This document shows positions 12,201 through 24,200 of a stretch of DNA of 64,000 bases, in pieces. The position numbers and the translations under genes were made by a program. Numbering within the stretch: the first letter of the stretch is position 1; each line of letters opens with the position of its first letter. The notes beneath the pieces are model-generated. The model did not search any database, had not been told where the DNA came from, and worked only from the letters and a program-made list of their open reading frames with translations. Origin of the DNA: Forficula auricularia (lineage: Eukaryota > Arthropoda > Insecta > Dermaptera > Forficulidae); NCBI GenBank assembly GCA_024734495.1, contig JALMQS010000615.1, forward strand, positions 713,173 through 777,172, in the 5' to 3' direction.

Positions 12201-15200
12201 TGGGAATCGTTTCGAATTCAACAACTCTTTCATAATAATTGCTGAAAACTTTTATGATGAATTCTCCCAAAACAGGTTTATGATCACTTAGGCAATAACT
12301 ATTGATACTTTTGTAAGATATTTGTTCGATATTTAAAGTTAAATTCTCATAAGCGTGAGCATTAACTTTGTACAAGATTCTGTCAGTCCAAGAAGGGCGT
12401 CGTCTAAAATAATGTAATAAAAAAATTATTATTTTTGTTTTAACATTTAATAATATATAATATATAGGCTTACTTGAGATCATAATTTGATGAGTTTATA
12501 AGAAATTTGTAGGTTGGCGGAAATGTAGGAGTTTGTTCTTCGAATTCACTAAATGCCACTCCTGTGTTCATAACCACTTTTAATTGATCTTTATCAAGTA
12601 AACTAGTATATTCGGATTTCTTAATTTTGTTATCTATTACATCAGAAGTTAAATCAGATAATTCCAGTAATCGAAAATTTAAATCTCCAAGCCAAAAAAC
12701 ATAGCTAAAAATAAAAGGAAAAATAAATTAACTTTAATAATAGTTTTAAATAATAAGTCAAAATCAATATCTACTCTTAATAAACGAGCAAAAATTGTAT
12801 ATTTATTTGTTTGTATATATATTTGTTTGTTTATATATTTGTATCTTGGTTCTATTTTGAAAACGACTCTACCGATTTTGATGAAATTCACGAGTTAGGG
12901 GGTTTTGGGGTGACAATTCGATCTGTCACGGTCTCATCTTCGACAAAATTGTTTTTGATGGGTTTTTCGTAATCAAATTAATTATTCTCAGGTAGACAAA
13001 TCCCATTCTTAGGGTTTTAAAAAAGGTTTCCCTTTTCCGTTTGTGCTCAGGCAGGCAATGGGTCGCGGTTAATCCTTTATTCTCAAAGGCCTTGAAGAAG
13101 TATTGTGATTGTGGATTTTAACATATTTTGTTCAACCTAAACGTTAGAAATATTAATAAACGTTTTATAATTGTTTTTATAAAGAACTTTATTTATTTAA
13201 TAGAATAAAAATAATCAAGAATTTATTTAAAAATATATTTCGCATAAGCAGGTCTCAATTTTCTGAAAAATAACACACTTTGAACATTTTGATAGGTTTT
13301 ATTTATTAACAATTGGATGAATAAAAATGAATCATATGGTTGAATCAAAACAGGTGCACGAGGTGGGGTGCAGTGGTGGGGGATCCGGGGGTAGGGCGAG
13401 GTTTCGGGGTGGGGTTCAAGCGGGGTGGGGGGGGGTACAGTGGGCGAATACTATATATATATGTATTTTTTTAATTTGAAAACGGCTCTCAAATAAAAAT
13501 CGACCTTTTTTATCAGAATTTTTAAATTAAAAATAATAATTTTGGTTTGTGTGAAATTTGAGGTGTTTTTTTCGGAAAAATTTATAACAGATGTTAGGTT
13601 AGAAGAAAACTATTTGGTGTAGTTTATTAAAAATAATATTTAAATAAAGGTTTTAACTGAAGGAAGAAGTTACCGAGCATCGCTCGGTGCCTCCAAGTAC
13701 TCTACTCTTATTAAACGAGCAAAAATTGTTTATATATTTGTTTGTATATTTGTATCTTAGTTCTATTTTGAAAACTCTACCGATTATGATGAAACCAACT
13801 GTATTAACAAGTTTTGAGGATGAGAAAACGATCTGACTAGGTCTGGACCTCGACAAATTTCATCTTAATTGATCTTTTATTAATTAAAGTAATTATTGAT
13901 AGATGAAAATCTCAATACAAAAGTTTGTTTACATTTTTTTCAATTATTTTTTATTTATTAATTGGTTTTTAATTTTAAAACCCACTAATAGGTTATAACA
14001 AATATTATTATATTAATTAATTTAGAATTCCGCGGAGTAGATTCGTGAGCAAATCTACTAAACGGAATTTTTTAACAAATTATAAATAAATTTGTTTTTC
14101 TAGTATATTTATACAAATATAGAAATTATCAAATTAATTAAATTAATCTTTAAGAAATTCAAAGATATTTTTATAAAGCGAAATTTTTGAGAATACTTAG
14201 CCAGACTACCGTTTTATTAGAACCATTGAGGTCCAGCTGATTCTCCATCCTGAACCAAGAGAGCGAAAAAAGATATGGTCCATCCAGGTGTTACCCGGTA
14301 TCAATCCGCGTATAGCCCGCATGATACCCCACCACGGACCACCTAGAGGGACATGGCATCTCAAGTTCTTATATATTACTCCCTCGATTCAGACGCTTTT
14401 TACAAGTCTATTCTTACATAGAGAGATGATACAAATTAATTTAGAATTCCGCGGAGTAGATTCGCGAGCAAATCTACTAAACGGAATTTTTAACAAATTA
14501 TAAATATTCTCAAAAAGTATTCTCAAAAATTTCGCTTTATAAAAATATCTTTGAATTTCTTAAAGATTAATTTAATTAATTTGATAATTTCTATATTTGT
14601 ATAAATATACTAGAAAAACAAATTTATTTATAATTTGTTAAAAATTCCGTTTAGTAGATTTGCTCGCGAATCTACTCCGCGGAATTCTAAATTAAATTGT
14701 ATCATCTCTCTATGTAAGAATAGACTTGTAAAAAGCGTCTGAATCGAGGGAGTAATATATAAGAACTTGAGATGCCATGTCCCTCTAGGTGGTCCGTGGT
14801 GGGGTATCATGCGGGCTATACGCGGATTACCAGGTAACGTGGACCATATCTTTTTTTTCGCTCTCTTGGTTCAAGGATGGAGAATCAGCTGGACATCAAT
14901 GGTTCTAATAAAACGGTAGTCTGTGTAAGTATTCTCAAAAATTTCGCTTACAGAATATCATTAATCTCTTAAAGATTAATTTAATTAATTATTATGAGTA
15001 TATTAAAATTAGGAATTTTTTGTTTATTTTTAATTAACAGGTGTATAGATCATAACAAAACAGGTGTGTTTACAAATAAAGTGGTTGAAGTGGCTTTTTT
15101 TTATATAACTTGGAAACAAATCTTATTTAATTGTATGTTTTTATTTCAGATCCTATACGATTATTTTTTTTTATTATTATTTTCCTATTTATTTTTTTAT

Positions 15201-18200
15201 AATGTTTATCAATATGAACGAATGTGGGCAAATTGGTGTACGAGTAAACAACTATACACATAATATGTGGACCAATAGAAAGTTAGAAATGGAAAAACTG
15301 GGTGCGGGGTGGGTTGGATGTGGGAGGTGAGGTGGGGGTGCAGTTGTGGGGGATCGGGGTGGGGGTGCAGTAGTGGGGGAGAGGCGAGGTGCCTGGTTTC
15401 GGGGGGGGGGGGGGGGGGGGGGCGTGTACTATATATATATTTGTATTTTTTTTAATTTGGTTACCGTGCATCGCTCGGTGGCTCCAGGTACTAATAGATT
15501 GAAGGAGACAATAAAACAGTGTGTTAAATTTTTAATTTATTTATAACTGAGACTATAATATAGTTAATAGACTGATGAAGAGGACAAAGCCCTCGAAACT
15601 ATAGTCTTGTTATAAATAAATTAAAAATTATTTTTCCAACAGAAGACACACTCTTTTATTTTCTCCTTCACTTTATAAAAATTCTGTTACTCTCAGCAAA
15701 AAGAAACTTTCCAGTCAATGTAATAGTTTTGTGATTCTATATCTCTATGTTCACCGACCTCCAGATTAAACGGCTTAACCGAATGACTTGAAATTTAAAA
15801 CATATACTCCTAAGGGACCAAGTAACCGGTGTGATTCATAAAAAGTGAACTTTTACTCTCAGGAGGAACTTTAGCATTTTTATTCATTCTATTTCAAGTT
15901 CAAATAAGAAAACGATAATTGAATTTTTTCTACAAATTTAAATGTAATCTTTTTAAAACCCACAAACAGTTTAATATAATATAATTTATAAAATATACCC
16001 GCAATTTCTAATTACTACAAATAAAATATAGTACAACCTGATTATCCCGGGAAAATGGATGCAATATGCTAACATTGTAAAGCAAAGCATTTTGCAGCTG
16101 AAAAGACCCAAGAGGGGGAATTTTCGAGTTGCTGTCACAAAGGTAAAATTAATTTATCACGAATGACGCCGCCAACAGAGTATGTAAAAGATTTGTACTT
16201 GAAAAATACTGCTGATTCAAAAACTTTAAAGAAAACATAATACAGTATAATAATGCTCTGGTTTTTGTAATTATTTACAAATTTATTTTATAGGCTAAAT
16301 AATTTAATAAGATAATAAATCGCGTGGCTCAGATATTATATGAAGGTACATTCCCACTCAAGATATAAGGTATTACTTACTCATGAAAAAAAATATGTGA
16401 AGTTTCTTTAGTTTGGAACGTTTGACTTGATATAATTGAATTATAATCATTTATCCTATCATTTAATAAGTGGTCATGTGGAGTCAAATGGCAGTTTACA
16501 ATGCATATGGAACAACCATATATACTGAATCGAATACTCACTCCTCCTTTATTACCCTGTAGAAAAAAAAATAATCAATTAAATAAAATGAAACATTTTT
16601 TTTATTGATTGTTTATTTATGTATAATTAAATAAATACAATCTTCAAAAAGTTTAATAAATCAGACGACTCGGGAGAAATTCTCCCTTTTTCAAAATCCA
16701 AAATAAAATAAAAAAATTGTTTTCTCTAAGGTTAAAAAAGAAACACTAAAGAAATTAAATTTAATAAATAATTAATGTAAAGATTTAAGCATCTTTTTTG
16801 AGTTTCTTTTTTTGAAAAAAGATGGAATTTTTCAAAAATCAACCCAATTATATAATATTTCAAAAGTGAATTTATTTTTATTTAGGAAACAAATCAAAGA
16901 TTTTAGTAGAAATATTTTTACATTGCATATCAGAGCGTTTCGTCCCCTGGGAATCGAACCCAAGCGCTAACTAAGCTTGCCGGGCCGTTAGCCAAACCCT
17001 TAAGACAAATCTCTCTCCGATATGCAACATATATAAGAAATAAAGCTACAAATTTTTCACTCCCTTCAACTCGAATGGAATAGTAAAAAATCAGGCTAAA
17101 CTGAAAAAAGTTTTCAGTGTCGGTTCCTATATTTAAATGATTAATGTAAAGATTTAAGCATCTTTTTTGAGTTTCTTTTTTTGAAAAAAGATGGAATTTT
17201 TCAAAAATCAACCCAATTATATAATATTGAAAAGTGAATTTATTTTTATTTAGGAAACAAATCAAAGATTTTAGTAGAAATATTCATGATATGCAATGTA
17301 AAAATATTTCTAGTAAAATCTTTGATTTGTTTCTAAATAAAATTAAATTCACTTTAATTAATAAATAATATTAAGAAATAAATAATAAATAAATTGATAA
17401 GTGATGGAAAGGGAGCCCTAAGGATAGTGGCAAAAAATATCTCGAATAAAACAGATTTATTGGATATAGAATTTTATTTACTTGAACGTTTACTTGTACC
17501 GTTTTTTTGATAAAACTCTTAGATTTATAGATAGTACCTGGAGGCACCGAGCGATGCTCGGTAACTTCTTCCTTCAGTTAAAAGTTTTATTTTAATATTA
17601 TTTTTAATTTAAAATTCTGATAAAAATGTCGATTTTTATTTGAGAGCCGTTTTCAAACTAAAAAAAATACAAATATATATAATATTCGCCCACTGTACCC
17701 CCCGCCCTACCCCCAGATCCCCCGCCACTGCACCCCACCTCCTGCACCTGTTTTGATTCAACCATATGATTCATTTTTATTCATCCAATTGTTAATAAAT
17801 AAAACCTATCAAAATGTGTTGTTTTTTCAGAAAATTGAGACCTGCTTATGCGAAATATATTTTTAAATAAATTCTTGATTATTTTTTATTCTATTAAATA
17901 AATAAGGTTCTTTATAAAAACAATTATAAAACGATTATTAATAGTTCTAACGTTTAGGGAGAACAAAATATGTTAAAATCCACAATCACAATAGTTCTTC
18001 AAGGCCTTTGAGAACAATGAATTAACCCGACCCATTGTCTGTCTGAGTACAAAAGTAAACAAGAGAAACCTTTTTTTAAACTCCAAGATTTGGATTTGTC
18101 TACCTGAGAATAATTAATTTGATTACGAAAAAACCCATCAAAAACAATTTTGTCGAAGATGAGACCGTGACAGATCGAATTGTCATCCCAAAAACCCCCT

Positions 18201-21200
18201 AAGCCGTGAATTTCATCAAAATCGGTAGAGCCGTTTTCAAAATAGAACTAAGATACAAATATATATATATAAATAAATATACAATTTTTGCTCGTTTAAT
18301 AAGAGTAGATAGATAAGCATAGACATATTTATGCTTTTTCATTTTTATATCTTAATTAATTAATTTTGTTTATATTCTTTTAATAATCAAAGTCAACAAT
18401 ATAAATAAACTAATTAAGATACTGATTGTTCTTCTAATAAAGTTTAGAATAAAGTATAGCTAAAAAAATCCGCGGCCCACTTTTTTCCAGAAACTCCCAA
18501 CAATTTTTGCTAGTTTAATAAGAGTAGATTCTACACTGGCTAATTGGACGACGTTCACAAATGACAAAAGACAATAAAATACTTATTTATAAATGTATTT
18601 TAAAACCAATTTGGACCTATGGAATACAACTATGGGGCTCGGCTGCGATATCAAAACAAAGTGATAAGAGCCATAGTCGATGCCCCCAGAAGTATCTTCA
18701 ATTCCGACATACAAAAAGACACACCAATCCCTTCAGTAACAGAAGAAATAAGACAATACAGCCACAAATACTTAAACAAATTAAATGACCATCCAAACGG
18801 CTACGCAAAACAACTAATGACAACAACAATTCCTAAAAGACTTAAGAGACACAGACCTAATGACCTCCCTCGACGCTTCACTTGATCATGCCAGACTTTA
18901 TACGTCTGTAAATATTGTAAATAGTTTCAAGTCAAAAAAGCTTATATTATTATTGTTTTGTAAATAGCCTCAAATCAAAAAACATATATTTTATTAGGAT
19001 TTTTTAAATAGTTTCAAACCAAAAACTTATGAAAATATTTTTTTTTTTTGTAAATAGTGATAGTTTCAAGTCAAAATACTTATATTTAATTTTTATTGTA
19101 TACCGGGTGAGTTTTTTTATCTTGAGACAGCCTTATAACTCAAAAACAGTGCATTATATGGAAAAAAGTTTCAAATAAAAGTTTGTTTATATCGAGGGGG
19201 AAACTAAACGACGCTATTGTTTGTCGAACTAGAACAAGCTTTCAAGGGTATTTCAAGGTCAACTTCTGTTTTTTAAATGGAAACCTATATTTTTCTATAC
19301 GTCTACTTAATCTACAATAAAAATTGAACAACTTTCATATGAACTATTTTTTTATACGACATCAAATAAACAAAATATTAAATGAATTAGATCTCAAAAA
19401 AATCCAAATAATAATTATTCAACTCAATTATTAAATAATAATGATCAAATATTTAATTATTAAATAAATAATTTAATAATTTTCCGACTATGTTCTGTGA
19501 CATTCCAGAGTGTATCGTAAGTCTTCTGGATGAATTCCATTTTCAATTTCGTTATTTTGACCTGTTTCATTTTTTTTTTTTTTTTTTTAACAGATTTACA
19601 ACACGATAAAATGAAGCTTGTGAGGGTGTATTCCTATCAGGAAAACGCTCAGGTTCCATTTCAATGGCAGCCTCATAACACTTCTTCCACATTCACCATA
19701 AATTAAGACCATTTCAATTCTGTCTTCAAACAAAAAAATGCTCCATTTTTATTATGGTAATACAATATACGTACATATCTACTGGATTGACACGAGAAAT
19801 AAACTTTTTTAAACTCAAGAATTTTAAATAGTTCTATTAAGTAGAAAATAATCTCTTAAATCGGAATATAATGAAGTTTTAATATCATAAACACTTATAT
19901 TCATTGTTGTGACTTTTGGATTTAATAAATATTTATTTAATAATTAATTATTTAATCATTATTATTTGATAATTAAGTTAAATAATTGTTATTAATAATT
20001 ATTAAGAATTTTTTTTGAGATCTAATTGATTCATGTATTTTGTTTATTTGATGTCGTATAAAAAATAGTTCTTATGAAAGTTATTCAGTTTTTATTGTAG
20101 ATTAAGTAGACGTAACGAAAAATATAGGGTTCTATTTACAAAACAGAAGTTGACCTTGAAATACCCTTGAAAGCTTCTTCTATGTAGTTCGAAAAACAAT
20201 AGCGTAGTTTAGTTTCCCCCTCGATATAAACAAACTTTTATTTGAAACTTTTTTCCATATAATGCACTGTTTTTGAGTTATAAGACTGTCTCAAGATAAA
20301 AAAACTCACCCGATATATACTAGTATGTGGTCATCCAGAGAAATTGCAAGTTCATTGGAACTTTTATCATTTAGGTTATAGTCCTTTTTATTACATGCCA
20401 TTATTATATTTTGTTATCAAATAAATGTGCCTATTGTCCTTTGGGGCAGATTGCCTGTGTAAAATGGAGAAATAATAATATTACTTACTTACTTACTTCT
20501 TACTTACTTCCTGTGGCCGAACAACATTTCCAATGTTTTAGCCTCCTCTATAATGCCTCGCCATTTTGTCCTATCCCTTGCTATAGAGTTCCAATTTCCT
20601 TGAGCACCCAACTCTTCAAGATCTCTGGTTATATTGTCCATCCATCTTTGCCGTGGTCTACCTGGTGGTCTTCTTCCTATCGGTTTTGCTTCGTAGATCC
20701 TGCTGATAGCTCGATCTTCATCAGCACGCACCACATGTCCCACCCAAGCTAGCCTTCGTGATCTTATACAGCTCGTGATGTAAGGCTGCCCTGTTAATTC
20801 TCTCACTTCCCTTGCACTTCTAAACCTCCATTCGCCGGTAACACTATCTCTAATCATTCCACTTATTCTCTTCAAGATCTTGTTTTCGAAGGACATTAGA
20901 TTTTTCTGATCAGATAGGGTCATGGTCCATGTCTCACACCCATAGAGCACCACCGGTCGAATAATGGCGTTGTAGATTTTAATTTTAAGTTTTCTTGAGA
21001 GGTTTTTATTTTTGAGCAGGCTATTTAAGGCTGCCGCACAACGGTTTCCTTTCATTATTCGAGTCTGAATTTCCTTGCCTACTTCATTCTTTGTTGTTAT
21101 AAGAGTCCCTAAATAAGCAAAATCATCAGCATACTCGTATCTGGCATCCTCACATCTCAAGCTATTGTTGTCGTTGTTGCTATGTCTTGATACTTTCATT

Positions 21201-24200
21201 GCTTTGGTCTTTTCAGCATTTATCTTAAGACCAACTCTTAGGCCCATGTATTTGATTTTATCATGCATGTCCACCAAACCCTCTTCTCTATTCGCTACAA
21301 TCGCAATATCATCCGCATATGCAAATACTTTATGCAGACCATTCAGTGGTATTCCTTCTCTCCCTTCATCTAAAATTCTTATAACTTTTTCCAGAATAAG
21401 GTTGAAAAGCAGGGGTGATATTGCATCTCCTTGTCGTAGTCCTGTTTTGATGCTAAATGGCTCCGAATACCTATCCTCTACCTTAATATAGGCTCTTGAG
21501 TTTTCCACACAGGCCCTGACCAACTTTATTAGTTTATGAGGGAATCCAAACTCGTTCATAATATTCCACAGGCTCTCCCTATGTACGCTATCATATGCCT
21601 GCTTGAAATCGATAATATTAATGATCGAAATAATAATATTGAAGGAGACAATAAAAGAGTGTGTCTTCTGCTGGAATTATAAATTTTATTTATTTATAAC
21701 GAGACTATAGTTTCGAGGGCTTTGCCCTCTTCATCAGTCTATTACAATGAATTCACTAGGAATTAATTTATGAATTAAAGTTTAAAATCTTTCATGTGGT
21801 TAGGTTAAGAAAATATACAGTCTGTATATTTTCTTAACCTCAACCACACGAAAGATTTTAAACTTTAATTCATAAATTAATTCCTGTGAATCCATTGTAA
21901 TAGACTGATGAAGAGGGCAAAGCCCTCGAAACTATAGTCTCGTTATAAATAAATAAAATTTATAATTCCAGCAGAAGACACCTCTTTTGTCTCCTTCAAT
22001 ATATAAAAATTCTCGCTACTCTGGGCAAAAACTTTCAATTTAATTGAAATAATAATAATAAAAAAAAAAGATATTCTACATTTTCCAAACAAAGAATATG
22101 ATCCGAATCCTCAAAAGCGTCATGGAAAATGCTAGATATCTATAAATCTAAGAATTTAACAAAAAAGTGGTCCAAGTAAACGTTCAAGTCAACAAAATTT
22201 CCTACGGAATGAGATAGGAATCAAGTTTCTAGGATGACTGGTTTTCATTTTATGAAGAAAAAACTGCGGTTTTTTGCAAAAAGTTGCAGTTTTTCAAAAC
22301 ATCAACCTCCTTGCGGCACGGATTACCATTTATTCAATTAAGATGAAACTTTGTTTAAATTGTAGCAAATTTAATCTAGTTTAAAAATGTATAGAGTCGT
22401 TTTTGTCGAAAATGTGCTACTTCATAGTCAAATAGGGGAAAAATCGAAAAAAGTACGAGTTTTAGGGGTATTCAAAAATGATCCCGGGGGCTGTTTTTAA
22501 ACAGGCGCTAGTACCAGTTCTACTGAACCTAAATAGATAAAACTTTTATCATTTTACGCGTAATTTAAAGAGCTTTAATTTATCTAATAGGCATCTTTTT
22601 GATTTGATAAGCCGTTTTAGAGTTATTCAAGAAAAACTGAAAAAACTCCGAAATTTTCTCATTTTGAGGCGCGTAGAAAAATTTCCAAAAATCAGATTTG
22701 AGGGAAAACTTAGGGTAGTAATATTGGAGTACCAATAAAGGTATTCCAGCAATAAAATCTTTACCTCTAATTATTTCCTGTTTATGCCATTTTCTCAAGT
22801 AATTTGCCTGGACTATACGGTCCTTTTAGATTTATTTTTAATCTTGCCTCCAAGTTATTTTAGAATTGTGAAAAATCGAATCGATAAACTCACATGGTTC
22901 TATATATACCTATTTATTTTAATTGCATTATTTTCTCAGTCAAGGACCTTGACATGTTTAAAGCAGCGATTAAGCAACACATTCTTATGAATAACATTAC
23001 GGAGTATAGACAGAAGCTGGACAATAACTTTCTCTCGTATATATATATATTTATAACAAGTAAAATTTAAAAGGTTTTTTTTGCTCAGAGTTATGAGGAA
23101 TAAATCAAAGATGGCACCATCTGCTTGATGTGAATAATTATAACTACATATTTTATTATAAAATTCTTCCAGAACTTAACGGGACTTAATTTTTAAATTG
23201 AAAGGTTTTTTTCAGTCACAAACCAATAAAAGACAATAATTTTATTTAATTATCATTATTTATTGTATTAATTCACTAAACAGTTTCGGTCACCACTGTT
23301 TGACCATCTTCAGAAGTACCAAAATTTGAAAAATGAAACATTTCGTCAATTTTTACTTTGCCATACAGGGTATGGTCAAGTATTGTAATCGCGCATGAAA
23401 AAAGTGTTTTTTTTTTCTTATTTTTTTCGAAATATCTCAAAAACGGCTGAAACTATTTTGATTAAAAAAAATTGAGCAAAACCATGGCATTTCGGTCTAC
23501 AAAAAAGCCCTAATAAGTAAACATCGAAAAAATTATTTTTTCGAGATAATAATTATTTTGTCAAAATGTCTGTTAGTCTGTCTGGTTGTTAGTCTGTGCG
23601 TTACCAAATTTTTGTGGACGAGCTAGCTCAAAAACTAGTGGGAATATCGAAACCAAATTTCACACGTAGTTTTGGTCCATTGAGATTAAGAGCTGATTAG
23701 ATTTTGGTGCATATCGACCCAAAATTGAGGGGGTGGAGGAAGGGTTAAAAATTAAAAATCTAGGCCATTTGAGCAAACTCAACCAAATTTTGTATAAATA
23801 ATCAGTGGGACCCCAGAAGTCTAAAAATGCAAAAACTAACCACCCAAAATGGGAGGGAGGGGGGTGTAGGCTCAAAAATTTGCCAAACTCAACCAAATTT
23901 TGTATACATAATCAGTGGGCCCACAGGAGTCTAAAAATGCAAAACTAACCCCCTACCCTACATGATTATAAATAATTTTATTAAATATTAAATATAAGTG
24001 AGGGGCCAGGTTGTATGGTAAAGTCAAGTGGATGGCAACATCAGAACACGTCAGCTTATTTTTAAAACAATTACATAATACAACAATTACAGAAGTTTGG
24101 AATTACCACAATTTCCAGATCTTGAACGAAATTGTATGTATGAATTCAAATTTCTGAAATTGTTTAATAAAAATTGACGAAATGTTTAATTTTTCAAATT

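Larger units (their letters stand above)
21636..22003. mobile_element. Palindromic hammerhead element (GAGGGC family)
   Basis: The left end GAAGGAGACAATAAAAGAG and the right end TCTCCTTCAATATATAA are inverted. Each arm holds a hammerhead; the centre is an inverted AATTTATGAATTAAAG around 21800-21860. The LINE at 20483-21627 inserted right at its left edge. Confidence 0.8.

Noticed and set aside
12679..12891. 70-codon minus frame upstream of 5-phosphatase exon 4
   Set aside because: Only its last part overlaps the true exon in a different frame; the rest is a family H repeat.
14288..14810. Two nearly identical proteins on opposite strands
   Set aside because: Mirror products of the palindromic element at 14020-14990.
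20411..21491. Plus frames at 20411-20752 and 21165-21491
   Set aside because: Antisense shadows of the RTE reverse transcriptase on the minus strand.
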